Below are positions 55,815 to 64,000 of a stretch of 64,000 nucleotides of DNA, piece after piece (position 1 is the stretch's first letter; each line of letters opens with the position of its first letter). The DNA lies in assembly GCA_002786355.1 (NCBI GenBank), contig PGCO01000013.1, forward strand, positions 434,001 through 498,000, given 5' to 3'. The notes below the pieces were generated by a model. It saw only the letters and a list, made by a program, of their open reading frames with translations. It was not told the origin of the DNA and did no database searches. Both the position numbers and the translations under genes were made by a program. The stretch comes from Sediminibacterium sp. FEMGT703S (GTDB lineage Bacteria; Bacteroidota; Bacteroidia; Chitinophagales; Chitinophagaceae).

Positions 55815-57089
55815 TTGAAAAGAACTAAGCAGGTTTTTTCTGTTGAGAATTTACCTAAGATAAAAGAGCAAATACTTTATTGGATCAACCAATTTAATGT
55901 TTGCTCTTTTTTAGACAATCACCAATACCATTCTGAACATCATTCTGTAGAGTGTATTGCAGCTGCAGGTGAAATATCCAGCATTACAGGAGCAGATACA
56001 GCCAAAGCGATTGATGTTTTTTATGAAACCAATCAAGACTGGCTTTTTGGTCATTTTGGGTATGATTACCATGCAAATCAACTCAACGACCTACAAAAAA
56101 AGAACCCGATAAATTTTAGCGATGCATTCTTTTTTAGGCCAGATCATATTTTATCACTCAACAACCATTCACTGGTAATTGAGAGTTATTCATTGCAACC
56201 AAAAGCAATCTTTGACGAAATAACTGCTGTTAAACCAACTTTAGAGAAAAGCAGTCCTATCAAAACAACCCCTAGTATTAGCAAGGATATATATCTATCA
56301 ACAATAGAAAGTTTGTTGCTACATATTCAAAAAGGTGATTGTTATGAAATTAACTTTTGTCAGGAGTTTCATTCAATTGATACAACTATTGACGCAGTTA
56401 CATTATACGCTCAATTAACTGCTTTATCCCCTACCCCATTTGCTTGTTATTATAAAGAAAATCAATCTCACCTGATTTGTGCAAGCCCAGAACGTTGGCT
56501 AAAAAAGCAAGGGAATAAAATTTTATCGCAACCCATTAAAGGAACAGTTAAAAGAGAACCAGCAAATACCGAAAAAGATGAGTTGCTTAAGAATGAATTA
56601 TTCCATAGCAGTAAAGACAGAAGTGAAAACGTAATGGTAGTAGACCTAGTGAGAAACGATTTTAGTAGGGTATGCAAACCAGGTACTGTTCAAGTAGATG
56701 AACTATACGGCATATATAGCTTCCCACAAGTCCATCAAATGATTTCGACAATTAGTGGTCAACTCTTAGAAGGCGTTGGTATAGAGGCATTGGTTGAATC
56801 AGGATTCCCAATGGGCAGCATGACGGGTGCACCCAAGAAAAAAGTAATGGAACTAATTCAACAGTACGAGCCAATACAAAGAGGAATATTTTCAGGAGCA
56901 GTGGGATATATCAATCCCAATAAAGACTTCGATTTTAATGTTGTAATCAGAAGTTTGTTGTACAATTCTGAGAACCATTATTTAAGCTACTTAGTAGGAA
57001 GTGGAATTACCATTTATAGTAATCCAGAACAAGAATATCAAGAATGCTTACTTAAAGCAAAAGCAATGGAAACAGTTTTAGGCAACTGA
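55815..57089 (+). CDS. pabB: Aminodeoxychorismate synthase component I (PabB-like)
   Basis: A 424-residue chorismate-binding enzyme. The active-site Lys242 in SQPIKGTVKR is the residue that separates aminodeoxychorismate synthases (PIKGT) from anthranilate synthases (PIAGT). Other conserved segments are SENVMVVDLVRNDFSRVC, FPMGSMTGAPKKKVMELI and RGIFSGAVGYI. It should make 4-amino-4-deoxychorismate for folate, with a glutamine amidotransferase (PabA) that is not adjacent. No ATG is available near the N-terminus; TTG at 55815, 14 bases after the charged protein stop, is the best start. It overlaps engB by 12 bases at the end. Confidence 0.88.
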   Translation: MKRTKQVFSVENLPKIKEQILYWINQFNVCSFLDNHQYHSEHHSVECIAAAGEISSITGADTAKAIDVFYETNQDWLFGHFGYDYHANQLNDLQKKNPINFSDAFFFRPDHILSLNNHSLVIESYSLQPKAIFDEITAVKPTLEKSSPIKTTPSISKDIYLSTIESLLLHIQKGDCYEINFCQEFHSIDTTIDAVTLYAQLTALSPTPFACYYKENQSHLICASPERWLKKQGNKILSQPIKGTVKREPANTEKDELLKNELFHSSKDRSENVMVVDLVRNDFSRVCKPGTVQVDELYGIYSFPQVHQMISTISGQLLEGVGIEALVESGFPMGSMTGAPKKKVMELIQQYEPIQRGIFSGAVGYINPNKDFDFNVVIRSLLYNSENHYLSYLVGSGITIYSNPEQEYQECLLKAKAMETVLGN

Positions 57090-57704
57090 TTCATTTTTCA
57101 TTTGTATAAATGCTAACACTTCATCTCTTCCTTGATGTTTTTCTGCACTAGTAACAAAATGCTGCGGTAAAAATTGCCATGTGCTTCTGAGTGTATCTAA
57201 AAATGCTTGAATATTATTCGCAACTACTGCAGGTTTTTCTTTATCGGTCTTAGTGAATACCAAACTAAAAGGGATCTGCCATTTATCTAGTTGACTAATG
57301 AATTCTAAATCTATTTTTTGAGGCTTATGTCTACTGTCAATGAGCACAAATACATTTACCAGATTTTCTCTTTTACGCAAATAATTTTCAATCATTTGCT
57401 CCCACCTTCTTCTACTACTTTGGGCTACTTTGGCAAAGCCATAACCAGGTAAATCCACCAAATACCATTTTTTAAACCCTTGATTCGATTTATTATTGCT
57501 CTCAATTTCAAAATGATTAATGAGTTGGGTTTTACCAGGAGCAGAAGATGTTTTAGCAAGCTTATTGTTTTTGCACAACATATTGATTAAAGAAGACTTG
57601 CCCACGTTACTCCTACCAATAAACGCGAATTCAGGTCTGTCTGGAGAAGGACAGGCTTTGTAATCGGCATTTGAAATAACGTAAACAGCTTTTTTAATTT
57701 CCAT
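57078..57704 (-). CDS. engB: Ribosome biogenesis GTP-binding protein EngB (YsxC/YihA)
   Basis: A 208-residue GTPase needed for large-subunit assembly in other bacteria. G1 is GRSNVGKSS at residues 30-38, G3 is DLPGYGFA and G4 is TKTDK. The C-terminal SAEKHQGRDEVLAFI contains the G5-like SA. Length is normal. It starts 25 bases after the TonB-receptor stop and is the last gene of a minus-strand run. Its 3' end overlaps pabB by 12 bases. Confidence 0.96.
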   Translation of the reverse strand: MEIKKAVYVISNADYKACPSPDRPEFAFIGRSNVGKSSLINMLCKNNKLAKTSSAPGKTQLINHFEIESNNKSNQGFKKWYLVDLPGYGFAKVAQSSRRRWEQMIENYLRKRENLVNVFVLIDSRHKPQKIDLEFISQLDKWQIPFSLVFTKTDKEKPAVVANNIQAFLDTLRSTWQFLPQHFVTSAEKHQGRDEVLAFIQMKNESVA

Positions 57705-57729
57705 ACTGCAAATTAATCAAAAGCAGCCA

Positions 57730-59937
57730 CTAAAAAGCAGCCCTTAAAGAAACGGACAAATTTCTTCCAGGAGCAGAAATACCGCTGGCAAAATAGCGAT
57801 AGTTGCGGTCTAATATATTTTCTAATGCAACTTGTAATTGAAAGCTATTTTTCAAGTGTACAGAAGATCTAAAATTGAGGGTATACCATGCAGGCATTCC
57901 ATCAGGAGTAGCGTATTGCACATTATCTTCTCCGTTGGGATTATAGTCGGCTAATCTTTTCCAACCGTTAAATAATACCGAGAGGTCTGCATTCCACTTA
58001 GCCCTTTGGTGCTTTAGAACAAACCTACCATGTGTTGGAGGAATATGATCTAAAGGAGTTCTACCATTGATGGCATCTCTAAACTGACCTCGGGTAAAAT
58101 TAATAACTCCCTCTGCAGTAAGGGTTTTGGCAAATTGTATCGAGGCATTTAAAGTTAATCCATATAATCTGGCCCTTGCTTTGTTTTGTAATGCATAGAC
58201 TCCACTTTGTACACCATTATACATAATGCTGTCTTGGCCATTAAATAAATAGCGATCTAATACTAATGCATTATTAAAAGCAGTATAAAAAACTGCGGCA
58301 CCATAACTAAAAACAGCACCATATTTATTAAGATTCCACTCTACATTATAAGTATACTCAGGCCTTATATTGGTATTGGGCACTACTACCAATCCTGTTC
58401 GTGAATCAAACACTTTAGCTAAATCGTCTACATTGGGAGACCTAAAACCAGTACTGAAAACAAACGCTGTTCTTAAATTATTTTTGGAAGCATATACTAT
58501 CCCGATATTTCCCGTTAGCGCTTGGTTGCTCTGCCTTGCTTTAGTAAAAGGGAATCGAGTTAGTGCCGTATCTACAAACTGGGCATTTAATTGAACTAAA
58601 TTAAATCTCAACCCATCATTAATGGTTAAGTGGTCTGAAATTTTAAAAGTATGTTGAGCAAATAATGCATGCGTCCCCATTGAAGTAGGACCATCGGAAT
58701 ACCTAGTGGTAATGCGGCTTTTATTACCAGAAACAATATTTACTCGCTCGGCAGTAGACCTCACAAAATTGCTATATGATTCTGCACCTAAATGCAGTTC
58801 GTGCTTGCCATAATAATGTTTAGCGTCTATATTCAACCCAAAAATATGTACCCTTTCCCACCTAAAATCTTTATTGTTATTTTGGAATCTTCTGGTAATT
58901 CTACTCTCTTCAATATCCTGAAAACTCGCAGTTATCTTAATGTCTTTAAAAAAACCATCTTGTTCTTTAGCGGTTAAATGATAAGCAGCCATATTTCTAA
59001 TTTGTGGCCCGTAGTACCATTCAGCAAAAACAGGTCTTGCCCCATTCATTTCAGACAAACGGTCATAACGCGGAATATCATTGGTATTAGAGAACTGAAA
59101 ATTTAAAACATGCTGTACTTTTTTACTCGCTTGGTATAAAAACTTCTGTGTTATATCAACTTGTTGATATCCAGAACCAACTTGTTTATTAGGATTGGGG
59201 TTCGGGACAATGATGTCAAGATTTCCAGCCCTTTCTACAAATACATTTCTCTTGCCAAAATTTGGATATGCTGCGCTTCTATTGTTCCCTTGAATTAAAT
59301 CTCCAAAACTGCCATAACTAACCGAAGTGAAAGAAGCCCATTGTTTTCCTCCAATATTAAACTGAAAATTTCCCCTATTTTCTTGCATAGCACTAGAATA
59401 ACGAAGTGTAGCTGCACCAGAGAATTGGGTTTTATTATTATTAGATAAAATAGGGTCTTTGGTTGTTAAACTTATCACCCCTCCTAATGCATCGCTACCA
59501 AACAACGTAGAAGATGGACCATATAAAATTTCCATACGGTCTAAAACCATATTATCAATGGTAATGATATTTTGCAAATGACCGGCACGGTAAATGGCAT
59601 TATTCATTCTAACTCCATCTACTACCATTAAAATTCGGCTGGCTTCGAATCCTCTAATTACAGGACTCCCCCCACCTTGCTGACTTTTTTGTACAAATAA
59701 CTTCCCTGAATTAATTAGGGCATCCGCTGTATTGAGTTGGAAATTAAGCTGCTCACGGGTTTTTAACACATCAATTGTTTGAGCCACTCGTTTAAATTTC
59801 TCTGCAAAACGGCTAGAATAAACAACAACATCATCCAACAGCTTAGTAGTAGCTTTCGCAGTATCACTTTGTTGTGCATGAATACCTAAGCCACTGGCCA
59901 TCAATACCAAGCTTAAAATCAATTTCTTTCTACACAT
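57730..59937 (-). CDS. TonB-dependent receptor, haem/iron type
   Basis: A 735-residue outer-membrane receptor with a signal peptide (residues 1-21, ending GIHAQ). There is no CarboxypepD domain. A plug domain (about 35-160) contains SPVIRGFEASRILMVVDGVRMNN, broken by variation, then IITIDNMVLDRMEILYGPSSTLFGSDALGGVI, again family-typical of haemoglobin/haem and siderophore receptors (HmuR/BtuB-like). A barrel follows, ending in LSVSLRAAF with a terminal Phe. The exact ligand is not shown; a haem-binding protein gene lies 36 bases upstream on the same strand. It probably works with TonB-ExbBD encoded elsewhere. Confidence 0.9.
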   Translation of the reverse strand: MCRKKLILSLVLMASGLGIHAQQSDTAKATTKLLDDVVVYSSRFAEKFKRVAQTIDVLKTREQLNFQLNTADALINSGKLFVQKSQQGGGSPVIRGFEASRILMVVDGVRMNNAIYRAGHLQNIITIDNMVLDRMEILYGPSSTLFGSDALGGVISLTTKDPILSNNNKTQFSGAATLRYSSAMQENRGNFQFNIGGKQWASFTSVSYGSFGDLIQGNNRSAAYPNFGKRNVFVERAGNLDIIVPNPNPNKQVGSGYQQVDITQKFLYQASKKVQHVLNFQFSNTNDIPRYDRLSEMNGARPVFAEWYYGPQIRNMAAYHLTAKEQDGFFKDIKITASFQDIEESRITRRFQNNNKDFRWERVHIFGLNIDAKHYYGKHELHLGAESYSNFVRSTAERVNIVSGNKSRITTRYSDGPTSMGTHALFAQHTFKISDHLTINDGLRFNLVQLNAQFVDTALTRFPFTKARQSNQALTGNIGIVYASKNNLRTAFVFSTGFRSPNVDDLAKVFDSRTGLVVVPNTNIRPEYTYNVEWNLNKYGAVFSYGAAVFYTAFNNALVLDRYLFNGQDSIMYNGVQSGVYALQNKARARLYGLTLNASIQFAKTLTAEGVINFTRGQFRDAINGRTPLDHIPPTHGRFVLKHQRAKWNADLSVLFNGWKRLADYNPNGEDNVQYATPDGMPAWYTLNFRSSVHLKNSFQLQVALENILDRNYRYFASGISAPGRNLSVSLRAAF

Positions 59938-59973
59938 GGAATCATCAACCTTTAAAATAATAACCTATTGAGG

Positions 59974-60462
59974 CTATTTAGTCTTCTTCAGAATTAAACT
60001 ATCAGCAGGGAAGCGTGCTTTCATGCTATCTCTTACTGCAACTGACCAATCCATTAAAACAGTTCTTTCTGCTTCGGTAAGTTTGGCGTCTCTATGCACA
60101 ACTGTATAAGATTCTAAAGGCATTTCACCTATTTTTACTTCATCAAAAACTTCTTCTAACTTATGGTATTGCTTTGCCAATCTATACGAAGCAAATTCAT
60201 TAAAATTCAAGTGTTTTTTCCCATCTTTTACGTGATCATCTAACCACCATGCAACGGGTTGTATTTCTGCATACCAAGGGTATACGGTGTTATTGCTATG
60301 ACAGTCATTACATGCCTTCGTTAAAATTTGCTCCACATTAGAAGGAACTGGATACAAGGAACTGATATCATTTTCTTTCTTTCCGGAATTATTTTTTTCT
60401 GGCCTAAAAGCTTGTAGAACAAGTAAAACAACTAATAGTGCTAATAGCAATTTTTTAATCAT
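59974..60462 (-). CDS. Haem-binding domain protein (PF14376-like)
   Basis: A 162-residue protein with an N-terminal helix or signal (residues 1-18) and a single haem c motif, CNDCH, followed by SNNTVYPWYAEIQPVAWWLDDHV. This matches the haem-binding domain family. A conserved Met or His may supply the other axial ligand, for example in KIGEMPLESYTVVHRDA. It is exported or membrane-anchored. It lies ten bases after gpmI and 36 before the haem/iron-type receptor gene, which suggests joint transcription. Confidence 0.88.
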   Translation of the reverse strand: MIKKLLLALLVVLLVLQAFRPEKNNSGKKENDISSLYPVPSNVEQILTKACNDCHSNNTVYPWYAEIQPVAWWLDDHVKDGKKHLNFNEFASYRLAKQYHKLEEVFDEVKIGEMPLESYTVVHRDAKLTEAERTVLMDWSVAVRDSMKARFPADSLILKKTK

Positions 60463-60472
60463 GGTTTGCTTT

Positions 60473-61996
60473 TTAATTGGTTAAAATATTTCCAGTCATT
60501 TGAGCAGGAATAGGTACTTCCATAAAAGTTAAAATAGTAGGTGCAATATCCGCTAATTTTCCTGGAACAAGCTGACCTTTCCAGGTTTTATCTATAACAA
60601 ATAATGGCACTGGATTGAGTGTATGCGCTGTATTAGGAGACCCATCCTCATTGATGATATAATCAGCATTACCATGATCTGCGGTTAAGAAAATAGTATA
60701 ACCATGTTCAACTGCCAAAGTCACAATTTTTGAGACACAAGCATCCACCGTTTCAACTGCTTTAACAACTGCTTCAAAAACACCTGTATGACCTACCATG
60801 TCGGCGTTAGCAAAATTTAAACAAATAAAATCGGCAGATTCGCCAGCAATTTCAGGTAAAATTTTTTCCGTTATTTCTGCAGCACTCATTTCAGGCTGTA
60901 AATCGTAGGTAGCCACTTTAGGAGACGGAGCCATGATTCTAGTCTCCCCTTCAAAAGGTTCTTCCCTACCACCACTAAAGAAAAAAGTTACGTGGGGATA
61001 TTTCTCAGTTTCTGCAATCCTAATTTGTTTTTTTCCATGAGCAGCCAACACTTCTCCAATGGTATTGGTTAAATTATCATTTTCAAAAATTACATTTACT
61101 CCTTTAAATGTTTGATCATACATGGTCATAGTTGTATAATGCAAATTCAATGGATGCATATTTTGTTCAGGAAACGCTTTCTGGGTAAGCACTTCAGTGA
61201 TTTCCCTACAGCGATCGGTTCTGAAATTAAAGGCAATAACAATATCCCCTTCAGTTATTTGAGCTACTGGTTTTCCTTCTGGCTGGGTAATTACTGTAGG
61301 TAGAATAAATTCATCGGTAATTCCCTGATTATAACTCTCTTTAATAGCATCTGCAGCATTGAGCGCTTGATTACCTTTTGCATTTACTAAGCAATGGTAA
61401 GCCAAAGCCACTCTTTCCCAACGCTTATCTCTATCCATTGCATAATATCTACCACTTACGGTTGCGATGGTTCCAACAGTCTTTTTAAGATGGGCTTCTA
61501 CGTCTTGAATGTATCCTAATCCGCTTTTAGGATCGGTATCTCTTCCGTCGGTGAAAGCATGTATAAAAACATTACTTAGTCCCTGCTCTTGACAAATAGA
61601 ACAAATCGCTTTTAAATGATTGGTATGCGAGTGCACTCCACCATCACTTACCAAACCGAGTAAGTGAAGTTTTTTACCCGTTTGTTTTGCTTGTTGAATG
61701 GCGTCCAATAAAACTGAGTTTGTGGCCAAAGACCCATCTTTAACGGCAACATTAATTCTTTGCAATTCTTGGTACACAATTCTTCCTGCACCTAAATTCA
61801 AATGACCAACCTCACTATTGCCCATTTGACCATCAGGAAGACCCACTTGTTCTCCGCAAGTTGTTAAAGTAGTATTCGGATAAGTGGAGTATAAGCTACT
61901 CACAAAAGGCACGTTGGCGTTTTGGATGGCATCAGCAGACTTAACTTGACCTAAACCCCATCCATCCATGATGATTAATATTACTTTTTTGCTCAT
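60473..61996 (-). CDS. gpmI: 2,3-bisphosphoglycerate-independent phosphoglycerate mutase
   Basis: A 507-residue glycolytic enzyme interconverting 3- and 2-phosphoglycerate with two manganese ions. It has Asp11 in IMDGWGLG and the phospho-acceptor Ser61 in QMGNSEVGHLNLGAGR. The metal-ligand segments FTDGRDTDP, NFANADMVGHTG and TADHGNAD are present. Length is normal. A near-consensus -7 element TAACTTTA lies four bases before the ATG. Downstream genes (haem-binding protein, receptor, engB) follow at short spacing. Confidence 0.98.
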   Translation of the reverse strand: MSKKVILIIMDGWGLGQVKSADAIQNANVPFVSSLYSTYPNTTLTTCGEQVGLPDGQMGNSEVGHLNLGAGRIVYQELQRINVAVKDGSLATNSVLLDAIQQAKQTGKKLHLLGLVSDGGVHSHTNHLKAICSICQEQGLSNVFIHAFTDGRDTDPKSGLGYIQDVEAHLKKTVGTIATVSGRYYAMDRDKRWERVALAYHCLVNAKGNQALNAADAIKESYNQGITDEFILPTVITQPEGKPVAQITEGDIVIAFNFRTDRCREITEVLTQKAFPEQNMHPLNLHYTTMTMYDQTFKGVNVIFENDNLTNTIGEVLAAHGKKQIRIAETEKYPHVTFFFSGGREEPFEGETRIMAPSPKVATYDLQPEMSAAEITEKILPEIAGESADFICLNFANADMVGHTGVFEAVVKAVETVDACVSKIVTLAVEHGYTIFLTADHGNADYIINEDGSPNTAHTLNPVPLFVIDKTWKGQLVPGKLADIAPTILTFMEVPIPAQMTGNILTN

Positions 61997-62000
61997 GCGT

Positions 62001-62008
62001 TAAAGTTA
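62001..62008 (-). promoter_or_regulatory. Near-consensus -7 element TAACTTTA for gpmI
   Basis: Seven of eight positions match TAnnTTTG on the minus strand. Four bases separate it from the gpmI ATG. Confidence 0.45.
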
Positions 62009-62054
62009 ACCTATTTCTCATTCAGCTTTTGGCTGTACATTTATCAAATCGGTA

Positions 62055-62076
62055 AAAATGCCCATTTTTGGCATGA
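62055..62076. other. Small hairpin in the gpmI-DUF4783 divergent region
   Basis: ATGCC...GGCAT pairs over a short T-rich loop, in the 101-base gap between the divergent starts. Without a promoter consensus for the DUF4783 gene nearby, it could be an operator or be coincidental. Confidence 0.3.
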
Positions 62077-62097
62077 TTATAGCACTTTTAAGCTAAA

Positions 62098-62490
62098 ATG
62101 GATTTTATGAAGCACTGGATCTTGAGCATTTGTTTTATTATCGCGGGCTTTGCAAACGCCAATGCGCAAACGGAAACAGATATGGTGGTTAGGGCATTAA
62201 AAACGGCTAACCCAGATTTGATTACTACTTATCTAGACGATTATGTAGACATGAAGCTTTTAGACAAAGACGAAGTAAAGAATATGAGTAAGAATCAGGC
62301 CGCTATGGCTTTAAAATTATTCTATTCAGACAATAATATTAAAGGGTTTGAAAAAGTATCCGATGGTGGTAAAGGCAATTTAGTTTACATACTAGGAAAA
62401 TTAACTACATCTGGTAAAAGTTACAGCATTACTGTGCAGCTAAAGCAAAAGAACGGGACCCTTTATATTATCACTATGCGAATTAGCTAA
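62098..62490 (+). CDS. DUF4783 family secreted protein
   Basis: A 130-residue protein with a signal peptide ending ANANAQ (residues 1-23; a start at Met4 is also possible). The mature part matches DUF4783, an NTF2-like alpha+beta domain (DLITTYLDDYVDMKL, GKGNLVYILGKLTTSGKSY, LYIITMRI). Function is unknown. This family is often found directly upstream of nadC in Bacteroidota, and here the gap is nine bases, so cotranscription is very likely. Confidence 0.88.
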   Translation: MDFMKHWILSICFIIAGFANANAQTETDMVVRALKTANPDLITTYLDDYVDMKLLDKDEVKNMSKNQAAMALKLFYSDNNIKGFEKVSDGGKGNLVYILGKLTTSGKSYSITVQLKQKNGTLYIITMRIS

Positions 62491-62499
62491 AAAGCATTT

Positions 62500-63363
62500 A
62501 TGAACTCATTTGATATTGCCTTATCTCATCTTGTTAATCAAGCAATAAAAGAAGATATTGGAAGTGGAGATCATTCCACTTTAAGTTGTATTCCTATTAC
62601 CCAAAAAGGGAAGGCGGTACTCAAAATAAAAGAGGGCGGTATTCTCGCTGGAATTGAAGTTGCAAAAAAGATTTTCAACCAATTAGAGCCGGACAGTTGT
62701 TTTACTGCATTTAAAAAAGATGGAGACAAGATTCAACCAGGTGAAATTGCATTTGAAATTACTGCTTTAGTACACACAATCCTTAAAGGGGAAAGGTTGG
62801 TTTTAAACTGCATGCAAAGAATGAGTGGCATTGCTACTTTAACAAATAGTTACACTAGTTTATTAAAAGGTTACCATACCCGATTATTAGACACGAGAAA
62901 AACAACACCCAATTTTAGATTGCTCGAAAAAGAAGCGGTCAAAATTGGGGGAGGCATCAACCATCGTTTTGGTTTATACGATATGATTATGCTTAAAGAC
63001 AATCATATTGATTATTGCGGCGGAATTATAAAAGCCATCGATAAAGCTTACGACTATTCCTCTAATTTAGAAAATCCACTTAAAATTGAAGTTGAGACCA
63101 GAAATCTAGAAGACGTTCAGCTAATCTGTGATCATGCTATAGACAAAGTTGACCGGGTCATGTTAGACAACTTTAGTCCGAATTTGGTGGCTGAAGCACT
63201 AACATTAATTAATGGCAAAATAGAGACAGAAGCGAGCGGCGGCATTAATCAATCAAATATCCAAGAATATGCTCAAACTGGTGTTGACTATGTTAGTGTT
63301 GGAGGGTTAATTCATCAGGCCCAAAGCATCGATTTAAGTTTAAAAGCCTCATTCGTGAAATAA
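62500..63363 (+). CDS. nadC: Nicotinate-nucleotide pyrophosphorylase (carboxylating)
   Basis: A 287-residue quinolinate phosphoribosyltransferase of NAD synthesis. Conserved segments are EDIGSGDHST, RMSGIATLT, LLDTRKTTPNFRLLEK, GGGINHRFGLYDMIMLKDNHI and the C-terminal EASGGI/VSVGGL pair, all carrying substrate-binding residues. Length is normal. nadA and nadB are not adjacent. A small hairpin with a T-tract follows the stop. Confidence 0.98.
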   Translation: MNSFDIALSHLVNQAIKEDIGSGDHSTLSCIPITQKGKAVLKIKEGGILAGIEVAKKIFNQLEPDSCFTAFKKDGDKIQPGEIAFEITALVHTILKGERLVLNCMQRMSGIATLTNSYTSLLKGYHTRLLDTRKTTPNFRLLEKEAVKIGGGINHRFGLYDMIMLKDNHIDYCGGIIKAIDKAYDYSSNLENPLKIEVETRNLEDVQLICDHAIDKVDRVMLDNFSPNLVAEALTLINGKIETEASGGINQSNIQEYAQTGVDYVSVGGLIHQAQSIDLSLKASFVK

Positions 63364-63382
63364 ATAACTGCGTAGAAAAAAA

Positions 63383-63406
63383 ATGCTAAAAATAGCGTGC
63401 TTTTTT
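63383..63406 (+). terminator. Possible terminator after nadC
   Basis: A short stem GCTA-AAAA-TAGC, extended by a G-T and an A-T pair, is followed by GC and six T. Weak but well placed, 20 bases after the nadC stop. Confidence 0.5.
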
Positions 63407-63432
63407 AGTATTTTGCTTATATAAACTTATTC

Positions 63433-64000
63433 GTGAAAAATGAATGCAATAAGGTTTTAATGCTTGTATGCATTAGCCTCTTTTTCTTTACTGTACCCAA
63501 ATTATACGCACAATCTTTTGCAAAAGACAGTATTGAAAACCTGATTGCAAAAAAAGGTTCAGCGATTGAGCGCATTCAATTCTTAAATACGCTTGGGGAA
63601 CAATTAGCAGATAAAAATACCCATTTAGCTGCTGAATTTGCAAATAGAGCTTTGCTTGAATCAGAAAAATTAAATCTCTCTAAAGAAAAAGGCAAAGCAC
63701 TCAATAATATAGCTTGGGTAAAATATCGAAAAGGTGATTTCTCAGCCGCTTTTGCTTATAGTACAAAGGCTTTAAAGTGGAATGACTCTATTAAAAATCT
63801 ACCACAATTGGCTGCCTCTTATAGATGTCTTGCATCTGTATATAACTCACAAGGAAACATACAAAAATCAATTGACTTTTTTTTAAAAGACCTAACATTG
63901 CACAGTCAGTTGCAAGACCAAAAAAGCATTGGAAGAGCATTGAATAACCTTTCTTTTACGTTTATTAGAGGAAATGTATTAGACAGTGCAAAAATTTACA
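63433..64000 (+). CDS. Secreted TPR-containing protein, truncated by the window end
   Basis: The first 189 codons of an open frame that runs off the right edge. From GTG at 63433 it begins MKNECNKVLMLVCISLFFFTVPKLYAQ, a good signal peptide; an in-frame ATG at 63460 is the alternative start. Helix pairs such as NTHLAAEFANRALLESEKLN, AFAYSTKALKWND and QLAASYRCLASVYNSQGN read as tetratricopeptide repeats. In Bacteroidota such N-termini usually precede a membrane helix and a histidine kinase or LuxR-type domain, but the rest is not in view, so the class is unknown. Confidence 0.7.
   Translation, partial: MKNECNKVLMLVCISLFFFTVPKLYAQSFAKDSIENLIAKKGSAIERIQFLNTLGEQLADKNTHLAAEFANRALLESEKLNLSKEKGKALNNIAWVKYRKGDFSAAFAYSTKALKWNDSIKNLPQLAASYRCLASVYNSQGNIQKSIDFFLKDLTLHSQLQDQKSIGRALNNLSFTFIRGNVLDSAKIY

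Overview
The window looks like chromosomal core sequence from a member of the Bacteroidota, most likely the family Chitinophagaceae or a close relative; the family assignment is inference. The evidence is the low GC content, many perfect TAnnTTTG promoter -7 elements with little sign of Shine-Dalgarno sites, several TonB-dependent or outer-membrane beta-barrel proteins, a membrane-bound AraC regulator, the ftsX-DUF3098-uppP block and an AtpB with a secreted N-terminal extension. I see no rRNA, tRNA, CRISPR array, insertion sequence, prophage or clear island. No gene-free stretch exceeds 300 bases; the longest gap is about 180 bases, between leuS and ftsX.

Layout. Positions 1-6.5 kb hold a HerA-like ATPase, a small membrane protein with a di-haem peroxidase, an orphan OmpR-type response regulator, ruvB, an SDR-like protein and an M23 peptidase without a signal peptide. 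Positions 6.5-20.3 kb form a peptide-degradation and envelope region: two large tricorn-like S41 proteases, a DPP IV-like S9 peptidase, an outer-membrane receptor, a seven-helix membrane AraC regulator and a BamA-like barrel downstream of leuS. Positions 23-30.7 kb carry ftsX-DUF3098-uppP-MFS-MBL, a DUF3108/flippase pair, ruvC, a HIT protein and greA.

Positions 30.9-33.6 kb hold a compact YtrA-type operon (ABC ATPase, membrane protein, GntR regulator, anchored beta-rich protein) headed by an excellent candidate operator. Positions 33.6-37.3 kb hold a 2-hydroxyacid dehydrogenase, rsmA, pdxA and an aldose-epimerase-like gene. Positions 37.3-44.7 kb carry a run of minus-strand genes: a TonB receptor with two small followers, then two paralogous membrane proteins, a winged-helix regulator, an ABC exporter and a LolA-like protein. 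Positions 45.5-49.7 kb hold atpBEFHA, closed by a terminator, with atpG, atpD and atpC absent from the window. The rest holds an ABC exporter, relA/spoT, purA, a highly charged disordered protein, pabB, engB, a haem/iron-type TonB receptor, a haem-binding protein, gpmI, DUF4783, nadC and the start of a TPR protein that runs off the right edge.

Two genome-scale patterns stand out. Many -7 elements lie only 4-7 nt from the start codon, which implies leaderless or nearly leaderless mRNAs. Six of the seven convergent gene pairs overlap, abut or are separated by one base, with no room for terminators. Many start codons were moved inward from the longest ORF because the upstream part overlaps a promoter, a terminator or the neighbouring gene. 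I did not find a convincing new defence or mobile system. The best candidates for unreported biology are the charged protein at 55351-55800, the AraC/operator/receptor unit and the regulator-membrane protein-ABC cluster at 37.3-41.4 kb.
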